Virus record (IMG/VR): IMGVR_UViG_3300034104_004248 | Span: 1 to 35,681 of that record | DNA length: 35,681 nucleotides | From: a virus | Strand: one strand, 5' to 3' | Translations under genes and position numbers: made by a program | Part shown: piece after piece, positions 4,863-13,277 of the stretch | Layout: each line of letters starts with the position of its first letter | Position numbering within the stretch: the stretch's first letter is position 1 | The notes under the pieces: model-generated | Told to the model about the DNA's origin: nothing | Databases searched by the model: none | Seen by the model: only the letters and a program-made list of their open reading frames with translations

Positions 4863-5062
4863 GGCGTGCAGAAGCAGTCATAGAGGTACAGTGCTGGCGC
4901 TGCAGGTGGGTGCGGTTTGTCGACCTGACAACGGCGCAGCATGTTCCGGCGATAGGACCGTTTGCTTGGGGCTGCAAGATGTGTCGGGCAGACAACCACC
5001 TGACGCGGGTACAGGCGTGGCGGCTGACGCTGGATGCTAGGTACTTGAATAGACGGTGTTAG
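4859..5062 (+). CDS. Small zinc-ribbon-like protein (67 aa)
   Basis: The ATG at 4859 overlaps the stop of the preceding gene (ATGA), so the two are probably translationally coupled. The 67-residue product is basic and carries Cys-Trp-Arg-Cys near residue 13 and Cys-Lys-Met-Cys near residue 40, the spacing of one four-Cys zinc site with a beta-rich loop between. Arg and Trp are frequent, which would suit nucleic-acid contact. No family is recognised and zinc binding is inferred. Confidence 0.6.
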   Translation: MRRAEAVIEVQCWRCRWVRFVDLTTAQHVPAIGPFAWGCKMCRADNHLTRVQAWRLTLDARYLNRRC

Positions 5063-5345
5063 TTTTAGCTGCAGGACCACAGGGCTTTACTGCCGGCGTG
5101 GGTTCACGAATACGTCCGGTTAGCCCCGGACCCCTAGACGCTTCGAAAGCTATCCGTCGCGCCGTCGGCTGACACCTGCGGTGTTCGCTAGTCGCTCCCC
5201 CTTTGCCACAAATAAATGCAAAGATCAAGAGGGCGTTTGGGAACGGTGTTGGCAAGGGCTGTGTCTTGTTGTATAGTCAGGCTGACTGCTGGGCTGGAGC
5301 GGAAACGCCGCGTCCTACAACAGCAAACATGACTCATGGAGCAAC
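5063..5345. other. Intergenic leader region upstream of the late operon
   Basis: No gene is seen here. It contains a six-pair hairpin (GTCCGG / CCGGAC, 5114-5131), a five-pair ACACC / GGTGT hairpin near 5170-5182 and the promoter at 5249-5277. The 68 bases from the -10 to the start codon at 5346 form an untranslated leader. No tRNA cloverleaf could be built. Confidence 0.5.
5249..5277 (+). promoter_or_regulatory. Sigma70-like promoter for the rightward structural operon
   Basis: TTGGCA (5249-5254), a 17-base spacer, TATAGT (5272-5277). Both boxes match the consensus at five of six positions with optimal spacing, the best promoter match in the window. It precedes the uninterrupted series of packaging, structural and lysis genes. 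Confidence 0.7.
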
Positions 5346-5693
5346 ATGACATACGCCGAGCTAGTGCAGCAGATCAACGACATCTGCAGTAAGTTTGAAG
5401 AAACCAACGAGACGCGCTACGCACCGTCCGGCAACTGTACCGTCTGCGGCGCCCAACTGTACGACATCGGCAACGGCTTTCGGCAAACGGCCTGCCGATG
5501 CGGCGCACCTGTCGTCAAGGTCATCCAGCCCCGCAAACCCATCGACGTTGAGGAAAAGCTATCGTTTCTCTACCAAGAGATGGTGTCGCTGGCAGACCAC
5601 AACCGCGCATCCAACGACCCCGGCAGGTCGCTTGACTGCCTTGTCGCTGCAGCCTCTGTCCTCAACAGCATCCGTTCCTTGCGTGGCCAATGA
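5346..5693 (+). CDS. Zinc-ribbon protein upstream of the terminase (115 aa)
   Basis: The 115-residue product has a helical N-terminus (residues 1-20), a zinc ribbon made of Cys-Thr-Val-Cys-Gly (about residue 31) and Cys-Arg-Cys-Gly (about residue 52), and a helical C-terminal half. GGAG sits before the ATG at 5346 and its stop overlaps the next gene by four bases. Position just before the packaging genes suggests a role in packaging or late-gene control, but this is inference; zinc-ribbon proteins in phages include transcription and DNA-binding factors. Not recognised as a known family. Confidence 0.7.
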   Translation: MTYAELVQQINDICSKFEETNETRYAPSGNCTVCGAQLYDIGNGFRQTACRCGAPVVKVIQPRKPIDVEEKLSFLYQEMVSLADHNRASNDPGRSLDCLVAAASVLNSIRSLRGQ

Positions 5694-5911
5694 CCAAACC
5701 CCTCCTTCCCGACCTCTACGAAGAAGCCACCGCTGTCTACCGCGAGATGGGTGCAGCCTCCGAAGACGCCCGCGAGTGGTTCAAAATCCGTGTTGCTGTC
5801 GCCGGCAAGATCGACCAACTCGCCAAGTCCAAGGGGCGTGCAGGCAAGGCGTCCGGCAACCGGCTTGTCGACGACGGCGGCTTTGACGACGGATTCCCGG
5901 ACATAGAGTAA
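5690..5911 (+). CDS. Small protein in terminase-small-subunit position (73 aa)
   Basis: The ATG at 5690 overlaps the upstream stop (ATGA). The 73-residue product has one long amphipathic helix (residues 5-45), a short basic Gly-rich linker and a very acidic tail (Asp-Asp-Gly-Gly-Phe-Asp-Asp-Gly-Phe). It occupies the position of a small terminase subunit directly before the large one, but it is shorter than typical small terminases (about 140-180 residues) and no helix-turn-helix is evident. It could be a reduced small subunit or an unrelated partner. Function unproven. Confidence 0.6.
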   Translation: MTKPLLPDLYEEATAVYREMGAASEDAREWFKIRVAVAGKIDQLAKSKGRAGKASGNRLVDDGGFDDGFPDIE

Positions 5912-5945
5912 GCTGTCCTTGCCGGGCGCACGGCGGAGGCGGACA

Positions 5946-7997
5946 ATGACCAAGGCAATCGAGCGGGGAACAGACGGCGGCAAGAAGGCGGTGCCGGGTA
6001 AACCCAAGAAGAAGAAGGGGCCTGTGTCCCGCGTGCAGGCTTCTCAGGCGGAGCGTCGGCGCACAGACCCCGTGACTGCCTACAAGGTGGCTGTGACCAA
6101 CCGCGACCCGTTGACGCCGCAGGTCTTGCCCCAGCACGAGAACGCCGTCCGCAAGCAACTGTCTGCGGGCAAGCAGGACTTCGACCTCCGCACGGAGGAA
6201 GGGCTTGCCGAGTTCCGTGCAGCAGCCCGCAAGAACTTCCAAATCTTCTGCACCCGCGTTGCCGTCATCCAGCCCAAGTCCGGCCCCAAGGAGCGGTTCA
6301 GGTGGAACAGGGCGCAGCGGCGGTTGGCAGCCACCATCATCGCCCAGTTGGCAGCCGGCAAGCCGATGCAAGCCGTAGTTGCCAAGGCACGGCAGTGGGG
6401 CTGTTCGACCCTTATCACCGTCCTTATCTCGTGGCTCATGGTCCGCACGCCTTCGTACAAGGCAGCGGTTGTGCTGCACGACAAGCGGTTTGCCCCCAGT
6501 TTTAGGGACAAGTACCGGATGATCATGCAGTCCGCTTGCCGGCTGTTGGGGCTGTCCATCACCGTGGACAACAACAACCGGCTGCAGTTGTCCAACGGGA
6601 GCATGGTTGACTTCTACTCGGCGGGCACCAAGGCCACGGCGGCCAACGTCTGTCGGTCGGAGACATACCAGGTCCTGCACCTCACGGAAATCCCGTACTG
6701 GTACGATGTCCAGACCACAATGACCGCTTGCCTGCAGTCGGTCGAACTGGAGAAGGGCAACGGCGTCTTTATCGAGTCGACCCCTCGGGGACGAGGCGAT
6801 GCGTTCCACAACCTGTACCTCAATGCCAAGTTGGGCAAGACCGGCTATGCCCCCGTCTTTGTGCCGTGGCACGAACTGGACGGGCACAGCACGGGGTTGA
6901 CAGACATGCAGTGCGAGGTTGTCCGCAACTACCTGTCGGGCGCCTTGGGCACCAATGCGGCAGCGGCGGCAGAGCGCGAGTACGGCCTTGTGCCGGACGT
7001 TGAGGAGCGAGTGCGACGGTTCGGCCTGTCGCCGCAGCAGTATGTCTGGTGGTGTCGCAAGCTGCGGGACAAGTTCAACCTCAACATCTCGGGCATCAAG
7101 ACCGAGTTCCCCGACGACGACGAGACTTGCTTCTTGACTTCGGGCCAGACCGTGCTGTCCGGCGAGCAACTGCAAGAGATGGGCAAGCAGGTCATGCTGG
7201 AGCGCGACCGGTGGAAGCGCGGGGTGATGGTCGACGGCAGGTGGCAGGAGTGCGTCGGCGGCTGGTTTGAGAAGCTGTCCGACTACGATCCGCAGGCGCA
7301 GTACCTCATGGCTGCAGACATCGGCCAAGGCGGTACAGACGGCGACATGACGGTCATCGGCGTGGCCAAACTGTACGGCGGCAAGTTGCACATGGTCGCG
7401 GGCTTTGCTGGCTGGTGTGACCCTTCGGAAGCTGCCGACAAGGCCAAGGAGATGTGGACCTACTACGGCAAGCCGATGATGGCACCCGAAGCCAACGGTC
7501 CCGGCGTGGCGTTTATTCAAGCCTGTCGTGGGATTGGCATCTACAACATGTGGCTGCGGCAAAAGCTCAATGCGGTCGAGCACGCGCTGGAAACCAAGAT
7601 CGGCGTGCAGACGACTTCGGCCACCAAGCCGGCGATGATTGCGGCGTTGCGGACGGCGTGCAGGCAGAAGCAACTGGTCTGCGGCTGGGAGCCTGTCTAC
7701 GGCCAGATGTCGACCTTTTGTTGGACCGACATCAACTGCGTCACGGCGAGGGCAGTCAAAGGCGCCAAAGACGACGCGGCGATGATGACGGCCATTCTGT
7801 GCTGGGTAGCCGGACAGTTGCCCGACCAGGAGCGACTGCAGCAGCAAACGACACAGCGACCGCTGGACTTCCTGCGTTCGGAGCCTGCCGTTGCCGATTG
7901 GCAGTCCCCAGGGATAACGCACCCGACGCACTTGCCGCCCGTGTCTGCGGTCCCGACAGCCCCTCGCCAGTCCGGTTCGGTGCTGGATTTCTTGTAG
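5946..7997 (+). CDS. terL: Terminase large subunit (683 aa)
   Basis: The ATP-driven DNA-packaging motor with a C-terminal headful/site nuclease. A Lys-rich N-terminal tail (residues 1-50) precedes the ATPase: a Walker-A-like motif Lys-Ala-Arg-Gln-Trp-Gly-Cys-Ser-Thr-Leu (147-156), a Walker B Val-Leu-His-Leu-Thr-Glu-Ile-Pro (from 243) with catalytic Glu, and Glu-Ser-Thr-Pro-Arg-Gly shortly after as the coupling motif. The RNase-H-like nuclease starts at Met-Ala-Ala-Asp-Ile-Gly-Gln-Gly (455-462), with Pro-Glu-Ala-Asn-Gly-Pro-Gly (514-520) as the second acidic motif. Length is at the upper end for the family because of the N-terminal extension. The ATG at 5946 has GGAGG upstream; an in-frame ATG at 5919 lacks one. 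Confidence 0.95.
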   Translation: MTKAIERGTDGGKKAVPGKPKKKKGPVSRVQASQAERRRTDPVTAYKVAVTNRDPLTPQVLPQHENAVRKQLSAGKQDFDLRTEEGLAEFRAAARKNFQIFCTRVAVIQPKSGPKERFRWNRAQRRLAATIIAQLAAGKPMQAVVAKARQWGCSTLITVLISWLMVRTPSYKAAVVLHDKRFAPSFRDKYRMIMQSACRLLGLSITVDNNNRLQLSNGSMVDFYSAGTKATAANVCRSETYQVLHLTEIPYWYDVQTTMTACLQSVELEKGNGVFIESTPRGRGDAFHNLYLNAKLGKTGYAPVFVPWHELDGHSTGLTDMQCEVVRNYLSGALGTNAAAAAEREYGLVPDVEERVRRFGLSPQQYVWWCRKLRDKFNLNISGIKTEFPDDDETCFLTSGQTVLSGEQLQEMGKQVMLERDRWKRGVMVDGRWQECVGGWFEKLSDYDPQAQYLMAADIGQGGTDGDMTVIGVAKLYGGKLHMVAGFAGWCDPSEAADKAKEMWTYYGKPMMAPEANGPGVAFIQACRGIGIYNMWLRQKLNAVEHALETKIGVQTTSATKPAMIAALRTACRQKQLVCGWEPVYGQMSTFCWTDINCVTARAVKGAKDDAAMMTAILCWVAGQLPDQERLQQQTTQRPLDFLRSEPAVADWQSPGITHPTHLPPVSAVPTAPRQSGSVLDFL

Positions 7998-8035
7998 ATT
8001 GTCCTTGTGCTTGCAAAGTCCAGCCGATTGTCGCA

Positions 8036-8061
8036 GCATTGTCCCGTGCCCTGCACAATGC
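8036..8061. other. Inverted repeat between terminase and next gene
   Basis: GCATTGT (8036-8042) and ACAATGC (8055-8061) are perfect arms around a 12-base loop in the 77-base gap after the terminase. There is no T-tract, so it is probably an mRNA hairpin or protein site rather than a terminator. Confidence 0.35.
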
Positions 8062-8074
8062 GGGCGGGTGTTTC

Positions 8075-8422
8075 ATGCAAACTGCCGTCCTTGTACTGTC
8101 CGCTGTTTGCGCCTTGCTTGCCGTGACTACGGTACATGCCATCTTGTACGCACAGCTTATCAAGCGGGAAGCGCAGCGGCAGAAGCAGGCGCACAAAGAG
8201 CAGTACGACGCACGCGGAACACGGCTGCTGGACCTCGACTACGCCATGACCAAGGTGCAGTCGGACCTTGCCGCAGAGCGTCACCTTGTAAGAATGATGC
8301 TTGCCGCGTCTGCGCCTACAGCCGTTGCTGCCGCAGTCGGCTACCAGCCCGCAGTCGAGCGCGTCGAACAAGCCAAGGCAGCCCAAGACCTCAACGACAT
8401 TTTGCTGTCCCGCGGAGGCTAG
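8075..8422 (+). CDS. Membrane-anchored coiled-coil protein (115 aa)
   Basis: The 115-residue product starts with a hydrophobic segment (residues 3-25, Val-Leu-Val-Leu-Ser-Ala-Val-Cys-Ala-Leu-Leu) followed at once by basic residues and a long charged helix rich in Gln, Lys, Ala and Glu (residues 28-75). A second Ala/Val stretch lies near residues 80-90. This is a type II single-pass membrane topology with a coiled coil. It lies among head-assembly genes, so it might be a membrane-associated assembly factor or a minor virion protein. Not recognised; the start at 8075 rests on the hydrophobic segment and gene spacing. Confidence 0.6.
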   Translation: MQTAVLVLSAVCALLAVTTVHAILYAQLIKREAQRQKQAHKEQYDARGTRLLDLDYAMTKVQSDLAAERHLVRMMLAASAPTAVAAAVGYQPAVERVEQAKAAQDLNDILLSRGG

Positions 8423-8423
8423 T

Positions 8424-9935
8424 ATGCCCAAGAACGAAAGTTTCGGTCTATTGCGCGATGCACAGCGTTCGGCAACCGGTCCCGAGATGCGCCAGCGTGC
8501 AGGTCAGAAGTTGGGCGAAGTCGGCAAGTCCTTTGGCACTGCGACTGACAGCCTGCTTGAAGCCATTCGCCCCAAAGAGCCACGCATTGCCGGCGTCGAC
8601 AAGAACGGCCAACCGCTGTACGAAGACCCGTTTGGCTTCGGTCCACCGATTACCAAGCGCGAGTACGACATCGCACAGATGGCGTTGGGCATGATCGGCG
8701 GCGGCGGCGGTCCTTCGGGCATGGCTATGGGCGCCCGCTTGCCTGCTATGGGTCGCGGTCCTGTAGGTCGCGGTCTGCCCCGCCCGACAGCCGAAGTCCT
8801 GCCCCCTGACCCGTCGATCTTCAACCGCGGTCCCGGTCGCATCATCGACCCGTTGCCGCGGAGTCCAGAGATTCTGCCGCCCGGAAACAATCCGTTCGCT
8901 CGACCCGGCGCTGTCATCGACCCGCTATCCCGCGGCGGAACAGGGCTTGCAAACAGAGGCGGAAGCGGTCTTGCCACAACAGGCGGCGCTCCAGTTGGAC
9001 AAGGAGGCGGATTGGGTTTTCCGCGTCCGACAGGTATGCGGCCCGGCGAATCTGGCCCCATGCCCATGCCCGGCAGCCCAGCCATTCCCAAAGACCCCTT
9101 TGCCGGCTTTGGCGACCAGTTTGCCAACATCAAGTACGGTCCCGACTTCAGCGGCATGGCCAAGAAGGTCGGCGGCGCGATGCTGGGTAGCGGCGCATTG
9201 GCTGCAGGTGCCGGCATGTTGTCCGCCCGTGACCCGCAAGCCCCCGCTGCAGCCCCGTCCGCCGAAGCCCCGCCGTACCCGACGCTCATGGGCGCTGGCA
9301 TCGCCGCAGGCGCTCCGTACCTCAAGGACGCAGTAGGTGCCGGCATGGAGGCGTTCCGTGGCTTGGGCGACCCGCAGTTGCCTCCAGAGCCTATCCGTGC
9401 CAGCGGTCGCGACAAGAAGCGCGGCGTGCCAGTGCAGCAGTCCGGCAGTGCGACACAAGCCGTAGCCAGCGCCATGCAGCAAGGTCAGGGCCAGCCCGTG
9501 CAGCAGTCGCAAGGCGGCCAGCAAGGCGGCGGTGCAGGCCCCGGTTACTGGATTGACATGCTGCAAGCCGCAGACACAGGCGACGCCTATGCGCGTGACT
9601 TGGTTGCCCTACGCGAGCAAGCCCGCGCTGCCGCTATCCAAGCCACCCAACGCGGCGAGGAACTGCAGTTCGTCCCCGTCATGGACTACCGCGGCAACAA
9701 GATGCACTTCGTCAACGCAGGCGGCGGCGACGTTGTGCTGGACATGAACGACGAACAAGATCGCGCCCAGTACAAGCGCATCGTGTCCAAGACCGGCTTT
9801 GCACCGGAGCAGTTGCAGCAGTGGGCCAGTCGCACATCGGCGCCCCTCATGGGCTACTTCGAGCGCGGCGGCGGTCCACGGCGTCCAGACTTTGACCCCA
9901 ACCAGCGTATGGAACTGCAGTCGCAGGTCCGATAG
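8424..9935 (+). CDS. Gly/Pro-rich protein between terminase and portal (503 aa)
   Basis: The N-terminal 90 residues are helical and charged. Residues about 95-330 are low complexity, rich in Gly, Pro and Ala, with a repeated Pro-Gly-x-x-Ile-Asp-Pro-Leu-x-Arg unit and short hydrophobic Gly/Ala helices. A Gln-rich stretch follows, and the last 150 residues look folded (Tyr-Trp-Ile-Asp-Met-Leu, Met-Asp-Tyr-Arg-Gly-Asn-Lys-Met-His-Phe-Val). GGAGG precedes the ATG at 8424. The gene is in an unusual place, inside the packaging-portal block. It resembles internal virion or ejection proteins in composition but no family is recognised. Confidence 0.75.
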   Translation: MPKNESFGLLRDAQRSATGPEMRQRAGQKLGEVGKSFGTATDSLLEAIRPKEPRIAGVDKNGQPLYEDPFGFGPPITKREYDIAQMALGMIGGGGGPSGMAMGARLPAMGRGPVGRGLPRPTAEVLPPDPSIFNRGPGRIIDPLPRSPEILPPGNNPFARPGAVIDPLSRGGTGLANRGGSGLATTGGAPVGQGGGLGFPRPTGMRPGESGPMPMPGSPAIPKDPFAGFGDQFANIKYGPDFSGMAKKVGGAMLGSGALAAGAGMLSARDPQAPAAAPSAEAPPYPTLMGAGIAAGAPYLKDAVGAGMEAFRGLGDPQLPPEPIRASGRDKKRGVPVQQSGSATQAVASAMQQGQGQPVQQSQGGQQGGGAGPGYWIDMLQAADTGDAYARDLVALREQARAAAIQATQRGEELQFVPVMDYRGNKMHFVNAGGGDVVLDMNDEQDRAQYKRIVSKTGFAPEQLQQWASRTSAPLMGYFERGGGPRRPDFDPNQRMELQSQVR

Positions 9936-9943
9936 GAGGCCCC

Positions 9944-10390
9944 ATGTTTCGAGCCTACAAGCCCCCTCCTCACAACGCATCGCGGGACTTCATCAACTCC
10001 GCGGCAACTGTCGGCGGCGCTGCACTCGGCGCTGTACCCGGTATTGTCGCAGGCAATCCGCAAGCAGCTATTTCCGGCGCAGAGGCCGGCGCAGGCTTTG
10101 GCGGTATGGCAGCCGGTCTGTTTGGCGGCGGCGAACAGCAAGAACAGCGCGTCGGTTCCGGTCTTGGTCTTGGCATGGTGGGGTTGCAAAACTACTACAA
10201 AGACAAGAAGAACTACGACGAGGTGCAGACCAAGCCCGGCGGCAAAGAGCCTGTTACCACCACGCTCAAGCCCATGGCATCGTCCATGATGACCACCTCG
10301 CCCATACCAACCGATGTCATGAACGAGGAAACCAACCCGTCCAAGTGGAACTACCGCGGTCGCCCGATGATGTCCAAGCCGATCTACTAG
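9944..10390 (+). CDS. Gly/Ala-rich small protein (148 aa)
   Basis: Residues 18-70 form an Ala/Gly-rich, weakly hydrophobic region (Gly-Gly-Ala-Ala-Leu-Gly-Ala, Gly-Phe-Gly-Gly-Met-Ala-Ala-Gly-Leu) that could insert in a membrane or pack as glycine-zipper helices. The C-terminal half is polar with Met/Pro/Ser segments. AGGAGG lies before the ATG at 9944, eight bases after the previous stop. Glycine-zipper segments are common in short-tail phage ejection proteins, which pass through the portal during infection; that role is inference here. Confidence 0.65.
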   Translation: MFRAYKPPPHNASRDFINSAATVGGAALGAVPGIVAGNPQAAISGAEAGAGFGGMAAGLFGGGEQQEQRVGSGLGLGMVGLQNYYKDKKNYDEVQTKPGGKEPVTTTLKPMASSMMTTSPIPTDVMNEETNPSKWNYRGRPMMSKPIY

Positions 10391-10398
10391 GATGACCA

Positions 10399-12354
10399 AT
10401 GCCCTACGATGACCGCGACGAAATGACGCCAGAGGAAATCGTCAAGGACGCTTTCGAGCGTGCCGAAAACGGCATGGCGCTTATTTCCTACGACTGGCTG
10501 GCAAACAAGCTGTTCAACGGCGGAGAGCAGTGGCTGGAAGCAGACGGTGTTGCCCGCGGCAATCTGGTCCGCACCGCCAACAACGACAACGACCGGCGCA
10601 ACCGGCTTATCACCATCAACGTCTACCAAGCACACGTCCGCACGATTATCTCCAAGCTCATTGCCCAGCAGCCGATTCCGGTTGTCACGCCGGCCACGTC
10701 CACGTCCGACGACCGCGCAACCGCCAGAGCCTGCGAGCACCTGCTCAAATACTTCTGGCGTTCCAAGCAGTTGCAGCAAGAGTACATCTACCTCGTGACC
10801 GACATGACCATGTGCGGCGGCGGGTGGTGGTACTGTGATTGGGATCCAGATGCCGGCGAGTTGGTTGACGTTGTGGCCGACGCCTCTGAGTTGGAAGGCG
10901 AGCCCGAGTCCAAGCAGGTCCGCAGCGGCGACGTTGTGACGCGGTTTGTGTCCAACTTCGAGATGCGCGTAGACCCCGGCGCCAATAGGTGGCAAGACGC
11001 CAAGTGGTGCGGTCGCGTCTACCCGTTGGGCATCTCTGAGATCCACGAGAAGTACGGCATTGAAGTCTCACCCGACTGGCCAACGTCCAACACGGCAGTT
11101 GTCAGCCCCGACTACTGGATGAACCCGCAGCGCCTGCAAGACAACCGGCTGTGTGCCGTGCGGGAAATGTGGCATCTACCCTGCGAGGAGTACCCCAAGG
11201 GCGCGCACTGGATGGTCATCGCTGACAACCTGGTTGTCGACGAACCGCTGCGAGGCGAAGTCCTGCCGTTCGAGTACGCGGAGTTCATGCCGGACCCCGA
11301 CAACTTCTACGGCAGCACGCCGATGTCGTTTGCCCGCCAGCCGCAGCGGCAGTTGAACACCAACATCACGCTCATCTGCGAGGGCCGCAACCGCAACCTG
11401 TTCGGCACTTGGCTTGCTGCCCGCGGCGCTCAGATGGACACGCCTACCGGCAAAGCAGGCGAGATCCTTGGCTACAACGACAACGCACGTCAGCCGGAGT
11501 TTGTGCGGCAAGAGCCCATCTCCCCGCAAATCTTCCAGTTTAGCCAGTTGCTTGCCGATAGCATGTCCCTGACCACGGGCATCGGCATGTCGGCGCTTGG
11601 CGACCAGTCTGCGGCCACAAGCGGCAAAGACCGGCTGTACGCGGCAGAGGAAGATAACACCAAGCTCGGCATCACCTTGCAGTGCTTGCACGCCTTTCTC
11701 AAGCGCATTGCCATGAAGGTGCTGAACAACTGGCGCGACAATGCGACGCTGCCGTTGAAGTACGCCGTGGGCGACCCGAACGCCATGGGCGACATTCAAG
11801 AGTTCGACGCGGCCAACATCACCTACCGCGATGTCGAGATGTCCATTGACAGCACCTTGCCGCTGAACCGGCAGGCGCGTCGCGAGGAGATTCTGGCGCT
11901 GTACCAAGGCGGGCTGATTGACCAAGCCAAGGCGCTCAAGCTCATGGAGTTTGGCGACGTGGACGAAGCCATCGGGTCCAAGAACCTTGACGTTGAGCGG
12001 GCGCGGAACGAGAACCAACTGCTGTACATCCAAGACATTCAGGCGCAGGAATGGGAGGACCATGCGGCCCACCTTGAACAGCACCTGTCTGAAATCAAAC
12101 AGCAAAAGGCATACGACGACGTAGCTGCCCAGCAGCGCATCAACAACCACATGATGCAGCACAAGATGTTCCTGCAGATGGCACTTGGCATGGGCGGCGC
12201 TGTTCCACCAGAGGGACAATCGGAACAGGGCTTGACAGATACTGCGAGTTTTCAGGACAATCAGACCGGCGACGGGTCTTTGATCCCAAACGCCGCGCCG
12301 GTAAGTCCTCGCGATGAGCAGGCGCTGGCAATCATCAACGGCAGAGCAGCGTAG
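10399..12354 (+). CDS. Portal protein (651 aa)
   Basis: Forms the dodecameric ring at the capsid vertex through which DNA is packaged and ejected. Recognised by the N-terminal clip and wing pattern (Tyr-Asp-Trp-Leu-Ala-Asn-Lys-Leu-Phe-Asn-Gly-Gly-Glu-Gln-Trp), Ile-Thr-Ile-Asn-Val-Tyr-Gln-Ala-His-Val-Arg-Thr-Ile, a Gly-Gly-Gly-Trp-Trp-Tyr-Cys segment and the central Pro-Phe-Glu-Tyr-Ala-Glu-Phe-x-Pro-Asp-Pro region typical of P22-like portals. The C-terminus has a long charged helical barrel (residues 520-600) with many Gln and His. Length fits a P22-type portal (about 700 residues). It follows the terminase block and precedes the scaffold, the usual order. Confidence 0.92.
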   Translation: MPYDDRDEMTPEEIVKDAFERAENGMALISYDWLANKLFNGGEQWLEADGVARGNLVRTANNDNDRRNRLITINVYQAHVRTIISKLIAQQPIPVVTPATSTSDDRATARACEHLLKYFWRSKQLQQEYIYLVTDMTMCGGGWWYCDWDPDAGELVDVVADASELEGEPESKQVRSGDVVTRFVSNFEMRVDPGANRWQDAKWCGRVYPLGISEIHEKYGIEVSPDWPTSNTAVVSPDYWMNPQRLQDNRLCAVREMWHLPCEEYPKGAHWMVIADNLVVDEPLRGEVLPFEYAEFMPDPDNFYGSTPMSFARQPQRQLNTNITLICEGRNRNLFGTWLAARGAQMDTPTGKAGEILGYNDNARQPEFVRQEPISPQIFQFSQLLADSMSLTTGIGMSALGDQSAATSGKDRLYAAEEDNTKLGITLQCLHAFLKRIAMKVLNNWRDNATLPLKYAVGDPNAMGDIQEFDAANITYRDVEMSIDSTLPLNRQARREEILALYQGGLIDQAKALKLMEFGDVDEAIGSKNLDVERARNENQLLYIQDIQAQEWEDHAAHLEQHLSEIKQQKAYDDVAAQQRINNHMMQHKMFLQMALGMGGAVPPEGQSEQGLTDTASFQDNQTGDGSLIPNAAPVSPRDEQALAIINGRAA

Positions 12355-12362
12355 GAGACAGC

Positions 12363-13238
12363 ATGGCTGACGCATCTGACACAGGCATGGAACTATCGGT
12401 CGACAGCGACGACTCGTTTGGCGGAGAAGCCTATGAGCTTGTTGGCTGGGACGGCGAAGCAATGGAAGCGCCCGCCCAAGAGGACGGCGACATTCTTGCC
12501 CCCGTGGCCGAGTCCGGCGACGTGTCTGACGTGGACCCCGTTGCCGCCGCGCCCGCCAAGCCCAAGAGCGAAGTTGCCGCGGCTGTAGAAGCCGTCGCCC
12601 AACAGACCCAGCTTGCGCTGCAAGCCATGCAGTTGCAGATGCAGCAGCAGAACCAGCAGTTTATGCAGGTGCTGCAGCAGTTGGCCCAGGGCAACGCGCC
12701 CGCCCAACAGTTGGAGCCCGACCCGCTGGAAGCACTGGACCCGAACGACCCCGACTTCTACTTCAAGCAACTGGAAATCAAAAACCAGAAGCTGGAGCAA
12801 CGGCTGGCCAAGTTCGAGGGCAAGCTGACGCAGGCCGAGCAAGAGCGGCAAGCCCAACTGGAGTCTGCCAAGCAGCAGAAGCAGTGGGAGGAGATGTCCA
12901 ACTGGCGCGACGGCAACGTCACCAAGGGCGTCGAGTACCTGTTCAAGGGCTTCCCCAACTCGCCGCAGGTCGACGAGGCCAAGGACACCGTTGCCGCCCT
13001 GTTTGACTCGCAGTGGCGCCGGCTGTCCAGCGAACGGTACAACACCGAGTACCACGTCGATGCCTACGGTGAAGCCGTGGCTGCCGTCCAGAAGCGCATG
13101 AAGCTGTACGACGGGCTGAGGGCCCGCCCAACCACGGCTGCCAGACAGCCACAGAACACGGCGGGCGCAAATGGCGCTCCGCGTGTGCAGCAACCTCAGA
13201 GCCTTGGTCCATACAAGAGCTACTGGGACCGCAAGTAG
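12363..13238 (+). CDS. Scaffolding protein (291 aa)
   Basis: Scaffold that guides coat assembly and leaves or is degraded before maturation. The N-terminal 60 residues are very acidic (many Asp and Glu). Residues 70-120 are Gln/Leu/Met-rich and form a predicted coiled coil, followed by a second charged coiled coil (Gln-Lys-Leu-Glu-Gln-Arg-Leu-Ala-Lys-Phe-Glu). A polar region and a basic C-terminus (ending Tyr-Trp-Asp-Arg-Lys) follow; a basic C-terminal coat-binding end is typical. Position between portal and coat genes gives strong support. No protease domain is seen. Confidence 0.85.
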   Translation: MADASDTGMELSVDSDDSFGGEAYELVGWDGEAMEAPAQEDGDILAPVAESGDVSDVDPVAAAPAKPKSEVAAAVEAVAQQTQLALQAMQLQMQQQNQQFMQVLQQLAQGNAPAQQLEPDPLEALDPNDPDFYFKQLEIKNQKLEQRLAKFEGKLTQAEQERQAQLESAKQQKQWEEMSNWRDGNVTKGVEYLFKGFPNSPQVDEAKDTVAALFDSQWRRLSSERYNTEYHVDAYGEAVAAVQKRMKLYDGLRARPTTAARQPQNTAGANGAPRVQQPQSLGPYKSYWDRK

Positions 13239-13249
13239 TCAGCAAGACC

Positions 13250-13263
13250 GCGGCTGCTGCCGC
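13250..13263 (+). other. Hairpin upstream of the coat gene
   Basis: GCGGC / GCCGC arms with a TGCT tetraloop sit 15 bases before the coat gene start. With the larger hairpin downstream (14638-14675) it would bracket the coat mRNA and may slow decay from the 5' side. Confidence 0.35.
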
Positions 13264-13277
13264 ACACAGAGGGAACC

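Noticed and set aside
5100-5180. tRNA-like segment with a GGTTCACGAA word
   Set aside because: No T-arm with proper stem, no acceptor stem and no anticodon arm could be built.
5281-5316. Hammerhead-like CTGA ... GGAAAC ... GTC on the plus strand in the late leader
   Set aside because: The core reads CTGACTG in place of CTGANGA, stem III would have only three pairs and no stem I partner is found.
5781-8039. Long open frame on the minus strand opposite the terminase gene
   Set aside because: Composition is Arg/His/Leu-rich, as expected for the shadow of a GC-rich gene, and it lacks a ribosome site; the terminase on the plus strand has clear motifs.
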